Notes: generated by a model from the sequence alone, not told the origin. Counted from the stretch's first letter, positions 22,760 through 35,852 are shown. The stretch is DNA of 64,000 nt from Bathynomus jamesi (GCA_023014485.1 JAJOZX010009429.1:1-64000); one strand, 5' to 3'. Translations and numbers: made by a program.

Positions 22760-24965
22760 GTTTTTTTTTTTTAGTATATATAAATTGTGTTATGGGAGCA
22801 GATTATCACCTACATTTCGTTAAACTTAAGTAAGAAAATTCGTCTGCAGCAGTTTCAGCACAAATGGAAGTAATGGAGAAATAGTTTTTGAGCCTACTTG
22901 TATTAAGTCGCCTTAAATAGTATTTTTTTTTTAAATAAATAGTGCAGGGGTATAGAGTGGAAATAGTCTATAGAGAAGGACTACGTCATGACCATGTTGC
23001 CTCAGAGAAAAGTTAATTGACATTTTGGCTGGGAAGTATTACAGAAGTTACAGGCTATCGAAGACTAGAGGATCCACCCCTGGTTAGCCAAAGGAAGAAG
23101 TAAATTAGTAAAGGTGAATGAATGAATAGGGAATGAATAGGTGACTGTCCTCTGCGTTCAGATAATGTAGCGACAAGTGGTGTGGATCTCAGGTAATGTT
23201 GTAGGTTCCCTTCTTCACATGACCGTTGTTGTTACAAAATAGTTGATCCATCCCCAAAACACACACTTTTATAGGGAATTTTCTCTGTCTAAGAAGGTTA
23301 AATAGCAGAAAACAAGTGCTTTAATGTTAAGAACATCGTAGAGAGGTAGAAGAAACACTCTGCGGGAGAGCTTTGCCCAAAGTAGATGATCGGAGTATAA
23401 ATTAGTTTTGAACGAATGCGGTGCAATAACAGGGTATCTGTACAGTTAAGGAATGCGTGCTCCCTGAGGCCCTCGTAAACCTAGAATAGAGTGAGGACGG
23501 GTGGAACAATACTGTGGAGCTTTTCCGAAAATTTACCCTGAAAAGATCTGTAAAAATGTGAGTGAAAAAAATGTTTGTACGCAACTGTAAGGAGGGAGAT
23601 TTATTAGTAATGTGATAATTGTTAAATTTATTGTGGCTCTATTTTGGATTGAATTAAGTTAACTGTTTGAAACCTCACCTCACCCAATCTACTGGTCAGA
23701 GCAACAGTTCATGTGGGAGTACACATTGCTTTCAGAAATTGTGGCCATTTGCTCATCAGTAATATAATGCCTGACCCTGCATAGTAGACCAAATTTTTAT
23801 ATGCTATTTTGGCTATTAAAGTAACGAAATGAGTTCAAGAAAAATTGTGGTTGATGGTAAAGGCAAAACTTTCAATGATGAGAAGAGAATGGAATGTGTG
23901 AGTGGTTGAGAACTTTGTTTGATGGAAAGTGATTAAATAAATTACTGTCAGAAATGTTGTAAACTTAGTGAAATTGAATTCGCTTTAAAATAACTATGTA
24001 TTCCGATATATTCAATCTAAATTATTGTTAAACACGATATGACTATACGATAATAATCTCGCCTTATAACAATTTACGTTGAATAAGGTCAGCAACTATT
24101 TTTGAAAATTACAAATATAACGAGAATAATATATGAATATAATATAAATTTAATCAAATATACATATAAACAACGTTGATGAAAGTGATGAATAATATCT
24201 AAGTGAATAATAGTAATAACTCGTACTATGTACTATTTAACTACAAAAATAAACTATAAAAAAATTAACTACAAAAATAAAAAATACACCAAATAGAATA
24301 ACAAAATACATGTTTTATTGGATCAATCCCAGAATAGGCACCTGAAATCATTTTTAGGTGCTTAATCTGGGATTGTAGGTGCTTAATCTGGGATTGAGGC
24401 AAAACACAGGTTAATCTGGGATTGAGGAGAAAAAAATATAAACAGTTTTTAGAGATATAATTTCATTGTTTTTATCAATATTTGAAAAAATCAACCCTAA
24501 CCTAACCTAACTAACTATATCTATACCAATTTATGTGGCAAGATAGATTTGCTTCAGATGGATTCAGAAACATTCGGGCTCATATTGCAGGAATTTATAA
24601 TATCTAAAATTTTTCTTTATTCATTAAACCACTTTAAACCTTTTATAACTTTGCCTTTATTACATTTGTAATAAACTTTGTATAAACAATAAATTTTGTA
24701 ATCATCAGGTTTTTTTTATTTAATACCTTGCAAGGTGCCTATTCTGGGATTGAGGTTGAACGCAGGTGCTTCATCTGGGATTGAGGTACATCAGGTGCCT
24801 ATTCTGGGATTGACCCGTTTTATTTTATGTAGTGAGAAGGGGGCAAGGGTAAATGCCTGCGTTTGAAAGATTGAAGGTCATAGACAGGAGGAAAGATGGA
24901 TTGAGGAAGATTGTTCCAGAGTTCACCGGTTTAGTAGATGAAAGATTAAAATACCGATTAACCGA
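22760..24965 (-). pseudogene. LINE reverse transcriptase remains, unit C
   Basis: The same antisense LINE pieces as in the other units. RTNIFFTHIFTDLFRVNF and SLYSRFTRASGSTHSL lie at 23402-23584, and the DLQSFKR region at about 24835-24955. The LINE 3' end with TTATCA repeats, present in A, B, D and E, is deleted here near 22760. The 497-bp element at 24320-24816 is inserted between the two LINE pieces. Confidence 0.7.
24320..24816. mobile_element. Non-coding element with subterminal repeats and 8-bp target duplication
   Basis: The flanks GTTTTATT (24312-24319 and 24817-24824) are a perfect 8-bp duplication. The ends GGATCAATCCCAGAATAGGC and GGGTCAATCCCAGAATAGGC (inverse) are inverted repeats. 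At least seven further copies of the word CTGGGATTGA, often led by GGTGCTTAAT or GGTGCCTATT, crowd the two ends in both orientations. The 300-bp core is AT-rich and non-coding. Subterminal repeats like these usually bind a transposase. The 8-bp duplication fits hAT or P, but the terminal bases do not look like a typical hAT end. I do not recognise the family. Confidence 0.8.
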
Positions 24966-24983
24966 GTAAATACCGAGGTTGTA

Positions 24984-25101
24984 TCGGTATGAGGAAAGCC
25001 GTAATTCATATACTGATGGAATTATCTGGCTTAGTTTTCGAGCGTATTATCACTGATGAAAGAAAATGTTTTTCAGTCTCGGACTGAAATTCCTTAACTG
25101 A
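24984..25101 (+). pseudogene. Lectin C-terminal relic in unit C
   Basis: Homologous to the other relics but more decayed. SYTDGIIWLSFRAYYH is still readable, then a change at CACTGATGAAAG breaks the SLKK motif before the end KFLN and TGA at 25099-25101. Confidence 0.8.
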
Positions 25102-26111
25102 CTTGAAAATAGCACGGATATATTCTTAACTTTGAAATGCCTTTGTTAAATACCCACTTAGAACATTTTAACATGAATTATTATTATTAGTAGTAGTAGT
25201 GGTAGTAGTAGTAGTAGTAGTAGTAGAAGTAGTAGTAGTAGTAATAATAGTTGTTTTGGGGGTTATATTAGTAAACTATATGCCATATTTTTAACATTGT
25301 TAATATTAGCCTTTTAAAAGTTCAAACGAATTTTGCATTAACTCTAGTTTGAGAAATTCAGTACACGTTTGAAATGAATATTTCGTATATTAATTATTAA
25401 CCAAAAATAGTTTAAGAAAGAACAACGCTTAATCCCTAAATTAACATCCTTAACAAAATAATACAAAAGGAAATGTACAGAAAAATTGTTTAAAAATGGT
25501 TAATTTTCATTTTGTATTTTATTTTCTATTGGTTAATTACACTGTGGATATAAATGAATTTATGGATATATCCATAAATGGGTATTTATGGGTATTTATA
25601 GGTATAAGTGATAGAAGGTTATTTCAAGTTTGAGAATAAGGTTTTTACATCGAAGAAGTGAATGATACACGACAAGGAATCAGTGAAGTTTGTTGTGGAA
25701 AGAATATAGAAAAATATTTAGAATTGGTATTCATGTACCTGACCAAGAAACAGAAAATTGTTGTTTGTCATATAATGGGTATATGTAGCTGTGGGTATGA
25801 GCATAACAATCCACACTCTCTACAGTAAAAATTAAGCTTTTAAGCTTTGATAAACAGAAATACAAAACAAAACGTGTCATTTTGTTTTTATTATTGCACA
25901 CGTTTTTTATTATGTGATTGGCATTTCGTACAACAAGGCCATGTAGGAAATAGTTTTTGGGGGGGTCGGTGAGAAGTAATTTATTGTAAATTTTAAGTTT
26001 GTTGTTGAGCTGAATGAGGAAAATTGCTTAAATTTATTTTGTTGAATTATTGTTTCTCGTGAGGTGGACGAATTCCAGTATTTTAAAACATAGCTATGAC
26101 TTTTCCCCAGT

Positions 26112-26167
<56 letters not shown>

Positions 26168-26820
26168 ACACACACACACACACACACATACACACAGTAT
26201 TTGTTACATACTACTGCCTTAAGCTTTCATATAATCGTTTATTTCCCATTCTTACAATAACAACAATAATGAAAATGTAGACATATTTTAGGTTTCCAAA
26301 ACGTTGCTATGTTTTAGATAAACTTTGTTTCCTCACTTTTGATTTCATACTGTGAGGGATAACGTTGCTCTTGATAGAATAATACGTTATAAAAAATTAT
26401 ATAACCCTTCTTAAATAATTTCGACAATAATTTCATGGATTTGTCTGGAAATTTTTATTTCGGAGGGGTGTAAGGACTGGGAATATAAGTAAGACTGAGG
26501 GAAACAGTGCTATTGTATATAACATGTAAGCAAGACTTTTTTTCGGAAGGTTAAAGCATATTGAACTTTCTTTCTCCGATACAATACTTAGCAATTTTAA
26601 TAAAATCCTAATTTACATTCCTTAGAAGGGCTGCGGTGATCTTTTTTCCCCTCTTTTAATTATATTTTTATTTTATTATTTATTTATTAACATTATTATT
26701 ACTTTTACGGAGGGGGAGGTAATGGACGTTCATCGGGAAACCAAACTTAAAATGGGAAATTGTGGGTGGTTTCCGACTTTTCGATAGTACTACATAGTGT
26801 ATAATATATATATATATATA

Positions 26821-29800
26821 TTATTGTGATTAAAAAATCGATGTTAGATTTTTCCGGGCCACCCCTAATTATGTTTAATTGGTAAAAACGTAATGTATAC
26901 AAAATTTCAGGTGATTCTAATGTATTTAGGGGTCGCATCCGTAATCTAACCTATTACTTTTCTGTTTACTTTCAGGAAATGAGTTTTGAACTCTTGACGT
27001 TTTTTATAATATCTGTTCCGTGTGATAAGGCGTTAATGCACATAGAGCTAACAGTTCTGAGTAAACACAACACTCTTGTAACCATTTACACTTTCTTGTG
27101 ACCGAATATTGAGGGCAACCGGCATTGTACACTGTACTGTCTGTACGGCTATAATTCAGTAGTCGTCTGACTGTCGTGAGGTAAGAGGTTCTGCTGTCGA
27201 CTCTCGTCATGGAACCCACATCTTCTAGCAGGGGGTACTGCTATGCACACAAGAAAAGATACTAATGTTGGCTTATTGGACAACCATCAGATACACTTAA
27301 AACAACAGTTCTTCTATCAAAGCGAGAAACTATGGCTTTGTTATGCTTACAGAAACAAAAACAAACAATTCGAGAAGCCTGCTTGTCTACTGCAAATGAT
27401 GTGTTGGAAGTAGGGGGAGGAGCACTAATTCCAAGTAGAAAGAAGTCGCACGTTGTTGACAAAATTGAGAAACTGTTCAAAGAATGGCAAGGATTAAAGA
27501 AAAATAAAGAGAATAACGCGAAACAATCAAAAAATCTATTAGATAAGCAAACCAAATGGAACCAAGAATTAGATAGCCTGTTTGATATAGCACATGCAGA
27601 TGCTATGAAGCTAATTGATATTGAAGAAGATAAGCTATTTCTAAAACTCCAGCGAGAACAGGGGCGAAAAGGAAAAATGGATAGGATTGATAAAGGGTTT
27701 GCAAAGAAAGAAAAGTATGCTAAGAAAGAGGAAGAACAATTAAACATAAGAAAAGCAAGAGAAGTGTCGAGATTTGAAGAAACTGTAGTTCTCAGTGACT
27801 CAACTAGCAGTTCTGTGCTGAAGACAAAATACAACATCTGATGAAGAGTTTACTGTTGATCCTAGTGAACCATGCACCTCAAAACAGACTGTACGAAAGA
27901 AACAAAAATTGCTTGATGATACATTGCTTGCAGCCCTTGATGTAACAAAAATGAGCAATAGAAGTGCATCATTAGTGATGATACCAACGATTGAAGGTCT
28001 TGGAAAATATACAGAAGAATTCACTGTCAGTTATTCATCTATAAGAAGAGCAAGAGAAAAATTTCGGAAAAAATTTGGAGAAAATTTAAAGAAAGAGTTT
28101 AAAGCTGATGTTCCTTTAGCCATTCATTGGAACGGAAAACTAATAGAAGACATAACAGGACGAGAAGTTGTTGAACGACTCCCTATACTGATTTCAGGGA
28201 TGGCATTCATCAATTTCTTGGTGTTCCAAAAATCACTGCAAGCACAGGAGAATTAACTGCAAATGCCGTCCACCAAGCTTGATGGATGGGACATCTCAGA
28301 CAAAATAAAATGCATGTGTTTGACCACATCATTGAATACAGGTCGTAGAAATGGTGCCTGTGTTCTTCTAGAACAGAAAATGAACAAAACGTATGCGTGT
28401 GGCTGGCCTGCAGGCATCACATATTAGAAATTGTGTTAGAAGCTGTTGTTTCGCATTCATTGCCTGCATCATCAAGACCTGATATTGCAATTTTCAAACG
28501 ATTTGGAATGAAATGGTCAAAATTAGACACAAAAAACTACAGAACAGCATTAGATGATCCAAATACCATACCCAGTATTACTCATATAAAACAGAAGTTA
28601 TTGAGTTTGCTACTACTCAACTTGAAGAACATCAACCTCGTGACGATTACAAAGAATTGCTAGAACTGACAATCATTTTCCTTGGTGGAATACCAAAGAG
28701 AGGTGTTTCATTCAGAAGACCAGCTGGCGTTCACCGAGCAAGATGGATGGCAAAAGTCATTTATGCCGTGAAAATTTGGTTGTTTAAAACAATTTAAATT
28801 AACACCCAGAGAAGAAAAAGGCCTTAGAGATATCTGCCTCTTTGCTGTACACATATATGTTAAATCCTGGTTTACAGCGTCAGTTTCAGTTCTCGCTCCT
28901 CGTCTCGATTTAGAGATGTTGAAGAAACTGCAACTGTACAAACTAAAAGATGAACGCATTGCAACTGTTGCCCTGAAGAAAATGATGAATCATTTATGGT
29001 ATCTTTCAGAGGAGTTAATAGCATTTGCTTTCTTTGATGATGGCGTGCTACACCAAACTAAAAACCGAATGAAGAAGCATTACAAAACGGCGCCGAACCA
29101 AATCCAGAGAAAAAAGCGGTTATTGACACTGAAGTTATTGAAAACAGAGAACTGGAAGACTTTGTTAGTGCAAATACAAAATAATTTTTTAATAGACTTG
29201 GTTTACCATCAACGTTTCTTAATAAGAACTCTGAAGTGTGGAATGAAGATGACTGCTACAACAACGTAAAAAAAGTCATAAGAAAAATTCAAGTTGTTAA
29301 TGACAATCCAGAAAGAGGAGTTAGATTAGTCGATGAATACAACAAACTAATCACAAATGATGAAGAACAGAAACAGTATCTCCTCCAAGTGGTAAAGAAA
29401 TATAGAGCTGCTCTTCCAAATAAAAAGAAGAAGACAATATCATCATTAATTAACCTCTTAACGCCTGAAGATTTTAGTTAAGTTATGAATACGTGTATTG
29501 GAAACGGTACAAATTCGACCCAGTGGTCCAAAAGAGGTTAAGAAATTAACAGTGAAATATAATGAACAAAAGGTTATTATTATTACGAAGTCTTATTATC
29601 ATTACAGAAGAACTGTCAATTTGAAAATGTAGAGTGGTTATGATAGGCCTATCGGGGAACTTCCACTTCAAAGAAAAGGTAACGCGCCGTATGCTTTACT
29701 TCAAGGGTGGTGTGGAAACACCATATATTTCTTATTTTGTGTCTGATTTTTAACTTATGGTAGCGACCCCTAAAAATTAATTTTTTTAATTCAAAATTTG

Positions 29801-29894
29801 CGTGCATTACTTTTTTACCAAATTAAACATAATCAGAGGGTGGCCCAAAAAAAAATTCCCAAAAAATTTTTTCGGTCAATTTTTGAATCACCCT
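26821..29894 (+). mobile_element. Decayed DNA transposon with inverted repeats (element T2)
   Basis: The left end (26821-26945) and right end (29762-29894) are inverted repeats. Both contain a GGGCCACCC block, ATTATGTTTAATTGGTAAAA, an AAAATTT(C/G) stretch and a TTTAGGGGTCGC block, in the same order. The right terminus reads AGGGTGATTCAAAAA on the minus strand. The element is inserted in the TA tract between units C and D, so a target duplication cannot be told apart from the repeat. The interior carries one broken transposase-like gene. It is related to T1 by motif but not by DNA sequence. Confidence 0.75.
27209..29481 (+). pseudogene. Transposase-like gene of element T2, several frameshifts
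   Basis: It starts MEPTSSSRGYCYAHKKR (27209), with a stop soon after, and proceeds through at least five frame changes. Readable parts in order are: DTLKTTVLLSKRE; a lysine-rich helical stretch (27400-27780); IHWNGKLIEDITGREVVERL (28122-28180); CFDTTSLNTG-type motif (28315-28350, one base off); WPACRHHILEIVLEAVV (28405-28450); ARWMAKVIYAVKIWLF (28740-28785); HLWYLSEELIAF (28990-29025); VVNDNPERGVRLVDEYN (29295-29345); and EEQKQYLLQVVKKYR (29360-29405). The order of N-G-K, D..NTG, C..HH and ..ERGV parallels FDG, CDST..NTG, ..LH and AVER in T1. A shared DDE-type superfamily is inferred. The copy is dead. Confidence 0.65.
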
Positions 29895-30935
29895 AAATGT
29901 ATATATGAACCTTCATAACCCCTATACACAATTTGTTGGTAACGATTTAACTAAAATAAAGAACCCTTTACCCCGAATAATGAATTTTTTTAAATGTTCC
30001 TCTAAATAACATATTTACTGAAGGAAATTCATATATTGGCATAATTATTGATAAACAATAAAATGTTTTATCAAGTGAATCATTAACTCAGTCCAAAGAT
30101 GGCGTCAGTTGCAGAAAAATGTTGCCGTGGTCCAACAACATTGTTTTGTCCGAAAATTTTAGTTATATAGTGCGCTAAAATGTAAGAGCTCAGATGAGAA
30201 GATTGAGCCTTACTTCATTTATATAAACGGCGTAAATTTTGGACACGCAATACTTATGCGTTTATCCGAGATTCAGTCAAATGTGAATCGAATTAACCGT
30301 GATTTACCAATTATGGCCATTGCGCACATATCCATGACCATGACACCGAAATAACCATGATTTGGGGCAGTGTTTACAACTACGGTTCGTCTTCCGCCAG
30401 TCCACCACAACGCGTCTCAGTCAGTGTCCCTCTGAACAATCAAAGGAATGTTAGAAGAACGAGGGGTTAAACCAGGGGTTCTCAACCTTTTTGTGCCGAA
30501 GAGCACATTCAAGACTACCGGTAGTGCGGCGAGCACCATTTACTTTTTCAAGGCAAATTTATAGTTGGACTTAATAATGAACATAATACACAAAAAAACA
30601 TTTAATTCCTATGTAAAATAATGAACATAATACACAAAAAACATTTAATTCCCATATAAAATAATGAACATAATACACAAAAAAACATTTAATTCCCATG
30701 TAAAATAATGAACATAATACACAAAAAAACATTTAATTCCTATGTAAAATAATGAACATAATACACAAAAAAAACATTTAATTCCTATGTAAAATAATGA
30801 ACATAATACACAAAAAAAAACAAGGATGGGCTAACTAAGAATCTTAGAAAAATTATCAAAACGATAACTTAATTTATTTATAAAGAAATAATTATTTTCA
30901 AATAAATGAGCATCTGTTTCTGTAATTAACTACTA

Positions 30936-31028
30936 AAATTTAATAAAATGTTAAGTATGTTACATATTTTAAATATTTAGTAACTAAATATTTAAAATAT
31001 GTAACATACTTAACATTTTATTAAAAAT
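30936..31028. repeat. AT-rich near-perfect palindrome
   Basis: Arms of about 45 bp meet at TTTAGT/AACTAAA near 30980 with almost no loop. They include ATGTTAAGTATGTTACATAT and its inverse. It lies inside the 880-bp hAT-type element. Confidence 0.8.
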
Positions 31029-31069
31029 TTAAATAAAAACTCATCAATCGTGGTCAGTCAGTGGCGGGC

Positions 31070-31283
31070 AAAGCTGGGCACTTGCGGTTTTTTTTGCGGT
31101 ACTGCGGTACTGCGGTACTACCGCACGACCAAACCGGTACCGCATAACGCAGTACCGCAAAGGATCGCTGAAAGTACAGGCTGTACTTCAGCGATCCTTT
31201 GCGGCACTGCGTTATGCGGTACCGGTTTGGTAGTGCGGTAGTACCGCAGTACCGCAAAAAAAAACCGCAAGTGCCCAGCTTTG
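31070..31283. mobile_element. GC-rich foldback element nested in the hAT-type element
   Basis: AAGCTGGGCACTTGCGG at the left is mirrored by CCGCAAGTGCCCAGCTTT at the right. The arms (about 100 bp) are complementary along their length, built from GCGGTACTGCGGTAC words, and meet at GTACAGGCTGTAC near 31180. The left arm has one extra GCGGTACT repeat. Both strands show open frames because of the symmetry; these are not genes. Confidence 0.8.
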
Positions 31284-31514
31284 GTGGCGGGCACACGCAA
31301 AAGGGTCGGCGGGCACCATGGTGCTCGCGGGCATAGGGTTGGGGAACCCCTGGGTTAAACCTTCGGGAGTGGAAGATCTTTACGTTTTGCGGTGAGTACA
31401 AACTTCTTCATTCTGTATTATATTGTAAGATGTGGTGGCGCACGAGGTGGAAAGCCAGTCAGAGATGGCGGGCAGCAGCGTCTCTACCACCCACTGCTGG
31501 CGGGGTATAGGGAG

Positions 31515-32149
31515 TGTAGTGATTCCCTTCCTTCATTTGTATAATTATTTACTTTCCTTTCTTCTACCATTAATGATTCTCTTTACACGCTTTTCACTCG
31601 CTTTCGGCTGTACTTTATAAATACGGTAGCATGGGCCGAGGTGGAAAACCGTATCATTTCAAAATGCAAGGGAGACCGAGGGGGGGGGGGTAATTATACG
31701 CTTATTAACATTTTACTAACTTTATTTATGCCGAAAACACTTAGTTAAACGGAGTAATGCGAGGGGGGTATTAATTATAATATGTAAGCCGAGAGAGACA
31801 CAAAAGAATAGCCTAAATTCAAAATTATATTCTAACACGCAAAACACCAAGGTCTTGGGCGCAAGGCCGGCCGATGACTGGAGAGTATTTTTACCCAGCC
31901 TCCGCGGGCCGACTCCTTGTGTTGCCAATTCGTATTTTATAATTTCAATAAACAAACCATTATTTATCTTAATTACATTTGTTTAAACATCCTTATACTC
32001 TCTATTAATTCTTATAGCCAAAACATTCTAATTAAATGTAATTTTAAAATAGACAAACCATAATTTATCGTAATTATATTTAAATATTGTTATATTCTTT
32101 TAATTTCTTATAAGCAAAACATTCTAATTTTTAATTAGACATTACTACA
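31515..32149 (-). repeat. 3' LTR of the unit D LTR element
   Basis: It begins TGTAGTGATTCCC and ends GACATTACTACA, the usual TG...CA form. It contains the block TTATGCCGAAAACACTTAG, found also at 36078. Confidence 0.8.
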
Positions 32150-35055
32150 CTCGCATCACCCCCTTGAAAATAAGTTTTACACTAGGAAAACTTATTAATA
32201 TCGTATAACAAATTTATTTATTTATTCAACAAAGTTATTTATTTTACAATTTTTTTTTTCTTTTTTCCTTTAACAAAATTCAAGTTAGGTAAAGAAGAAA
32301 TCATTAGAATGGCAAATTCCACATATCAGATATTTTGTATCATTTTATAAAAATCGAAAACAAACTATTTTCACAACATTTGCATAAAATAACATTCCAC
32401 ACTAATAATCAAATTTACAGCCTGTAACGAATCTATAACGTGCCAAAAAAATAACGGACAATTTTCTTAACAGGCTACAACAAATTTCAAGTCCCCAATC
32501 TATTCCAGCGATTCCTCATCAAAGATCGCTTTACATTCGAAACAATTATTTATGCAGTTACATAGTTACTATCAGGGCAACATAGAAAAATAAAAAAACG
32601 TTTATATAAAATACTGACCAGAGCGCACATACTATTTCACGAAATGCACAACAAATATGGGCAATAATCGCACCCTTTCACTTATAATTTCATTACATAA
32701 TAATCAGTACATTCATAGCTGGACGTTATTTAGATCACAATCCGCACGCTGACGACGGACTTCTTCAATTTTCAATCGCAGCTCCTGCTCACTTCGCTAG
32801 AATGCAAGGGATTGCATCACCATGCAACAGGTCAGCACGCTTTAGGTTGGTTCCGCTCTCACTCCAAATGGCGAAAAAAAAAAACAAGAGAGACGTCCAA
32901 TTCTAAAAGGATCAGGGGGGAGATATACTGAAAGTGGAACACGCACCGGAATTGGACGGAATTTGCAAATCTAGAAGTCGACGAATCAACTCGCTGTCTC
33001 ATCTCAACTTTTGTCGGTGAACGCTGCTCTTCCTACGTCCAGCTGAAAGACTCTCTTACTGGCAATAATCAAACGATCACTTCGCCTTAGGCAGTTTCGC
33101 AACAAACCTACTGTATGTCTGTATGGACAGTAAAGCCTTAGACACTCGTTCAAATGCTCGTGGTTTGCCTACCGAGCGCTAAACACATATTTAGCGAAGC
33201 ATCGAGCAGCATGAACCAGCTACTGCCCGAAAAATACCAGTAGACCATCGAAACTGTCCTGTGCCAAGTCCCTGCACATTCAGTTTCTTCTCTCTCTGTC
33301 TTCTCTCTTCTCTTCCGAAACTGTCCTGCGCCAAGTCCCTGCGCATTCGGTTTCGGTTTCTCTTTCTCTTCTCATCTCATCTCTTCTCTCTCATTCGGTG
33401 ATCGATCACCTATCGGGTCAACTAAACTCAATGAATGGAATTTGGATCCAACTTAGCTGCCTCAAAATCGAGCCTCGAAATTTTGAAAAAAAAAGTTATT
33501 CGAAACGTTTATACTGCTACCGATTATCATTTCATATTTAATTTACCGAATTTTCTCGACAGTTCACTTCGAAACAATAACTACAAATTTGCTCTGGCCA
33601 AATTCACGGAAAAACTATTACAAATTTAGAGAATTCAAAAATTTTAATCACAGCCTAGCTACCATAAGGTCACTTGGTCACTTATGGCAGTTACATCGGA
33701 GAAGATAACAAAAAATTTCATAAAACGCACGAAACAAAATTGTACAGTATAAATATAAAAGCGCCCATACATAGTAACTGTTATTATAATTTAACAAATA
33801 TTATCATTCAAACTACCTTCAGAAACCACATCCATACATTCAAATACAAAAGGCAAAACTGAAACCCAGAAACTTCATGTCATCAATTCTCTGAAAATCA
33901 CAAACCCTCTTACACTTCGGGGGAAGCTCACATAGATGCCACGAAAACGTTACTGGCCATCTAAAAGGCTCCATCTCCGGGTGAACACTCGAGCCAATGT
34001 TTTAACTGCATTATTAAACCCAACTGAAGTTTAAAAAATAAAAAATTTCAAAACAGATATTAAATAAAAAAAAAATTCAATATTAACACCGAAAATTAAT
34101 TTAATACATTAATTCCAACTTCAAAAGCTAAATTCCATAGGAAGCAAATTCGCAATTCACAAATTACATCTGAGAGACAACTCTCTCCTGCAACACAAAA
34201 CCCAGTATGGTTTGTAAATCACAAAAATCCTATAATTTATCGTTTCCAAGTGAAACTACAAATTTACATCGTTATTCTAAATAAGAACAGATATTATGAA
34301 CCCAAAAATACACAACCTACTATGTAACCAAAAAAAATTAAAACAAATCACTGCATAAGGAAGAGTGTTCGCTTTGTTTGTAAGCGAGCCTCTATAAAAA
34401 TATTCCTAACCGAATGAAACTGCATGACATCCTGACATAATTTTGTAATATTTTCTATGCAAACGCGCGAACGTAAAAAAAATACATTTTTAATTTTTAA
34501 TACCCAAAATAAAACGTTAAAAAAAAAAACCACTCCCTAACACAATAAAATTTAATTTCAGAATAAAAAAATTTAAACAGCCTAACCATACAACATATCA
34601 CTCGGAATTGTCTTGAAAATGAAAGAAAAAAAATAGACAACAAAAACAGCCTACCTAAAAAAAATATAAAAATTAATGAATATATAAAAAAATTAAAAAA
34701 ACCGAAATTAATTTATCAAAAGGATTTATGAAAACAATTTCTCTATTTCAATTAACAAATTTTGCTTATTTTGAAGTCACACAATTTTTTATACGGCAAA
34801 TATATATTCTTTCAGCGTCCGAATTTGACCCAGTATGAATTAGTATCCTTAAGATTATTTTTCGACTTCACTTTAAAATTAACTTAAACTATAAATCGAA
34901 ACTACCAAGCGATCCTTAAAATTATACACATTTGATGTTGATGTGCGACCTGTAAATCCATTATATACATCTAGTCAAAGAATAATCTTAAAAACTCTAC
35001 TAATAAATTCTGGAAAATTTTGTTACATGTTTATTGAATCTCTTAGAATGCTCTA

Positions 35056-35105
<50 letters not shown>

Positions 35106-35852
35106 TTACCTAGAAATGCGTTCCAAATTTACGCACAACCTTTGTAAATCTTACCGTACAAAAATGCATGTCACCATGTATTTAAACAACTAAAAAAAAT
35201 TAATTTGTATAAGTTAAGTGTAAAATTTATGTACTAATCATTATTATTATTATTACCATCACAATTATTACTAATTCAGAAAATGTAAACACCAAAAAAA
35301 GACTGTAAACACAGAAAGGTAGGCTTTAGGACAGGAGTAAAAGTGGACGAAAAGAAATGAAAAGAAATGAGTCACCGGACCGCGTTTTTCAATTTTGAAA
35401 TTTCTCTCTGACCGAAAGCAACGAAATCTAAAGAAACATCGCGAAGAAAGATGGAAAAACGACTCTCGAATTAAATTTCAGACTCAAATTGAGTCGAGAC
35501 AGAGTCCGACTCCATGGAAGCGCAAATGTAAGTCGGTTTGAAAACAATCGGGATTCCAACGAAAAGAGAAAAAAAAAATTTTAACCGCGAACATTACAAA
35601 AAGGCTCTTAGGATTTCGAAAGTGAGACGCCATTTTGAATTACATTTACAATGAATTTTTAAGGAATGGAAATCGAAATTTGCTTGCAAACGGGGTACAC
35701 TTTGTATCTTGCTATTTAACTAATCGAAACAGAATATTCATTAATGCTATAAGCTATAATACGTACCGGTAGCAACAATTTTAACCGAAATATAAAGCAC
35801 GTGGGAAAGCCCCGTAATTAACTGTAATTATGGCCACCGCTTGCCACCAAAA

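Larger units (their letters stand above)
19359..26815 (+). repeat. Lectin unit C (plus strand, complete)
   Basis: This is the most complete unit: upstream block (19359-20730), intact lectin (20808-21725), 3' flank (21726-22750, no gene), LINE remains, lectin relic (24984-25101) and tail (25102-26800, no gene). It has two own insertions: a hAT-type MITE (19825-20016) and a subterminal-repeat element (24320-24816). Part of the upstream block next to the MITE is missing compared with B and D. The tail ends at element T2. Confidence 0.85.
30473..31352. mobile_element. hAT-type non-autonomous element, 880 bp
   Basis: The ends CAGGGGTTCTCAACC and, inverted, CAGGGGTTCCCCAACC are typical hAT termini. 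The flanks GGTTAAAC at 30465-30472 and 31353-31360 form a perfect 8-bp duplication. Inside are about five tandem copies of a 46-bp unit (30573-30825: AATAATGAACATAATACAC and an A run, then ATTTAATTCC), an AT palindrome (30936-31028) and a GC-rich foldback element (31070-31283). No transposase is present. Confidence 0.85.

Noticed and set aside
31054..31401. Open frames on both strands of about 60 to 115 codons
   Set aside because: They mirror each other because the DNA is a foldback; no conserved domain is seen.
32150..35852. Search for gag-pol in the unit D LTR element
   Set aside because: No RT, integrase or protease motif was found in any frame, and the only frames are short and lack domains.
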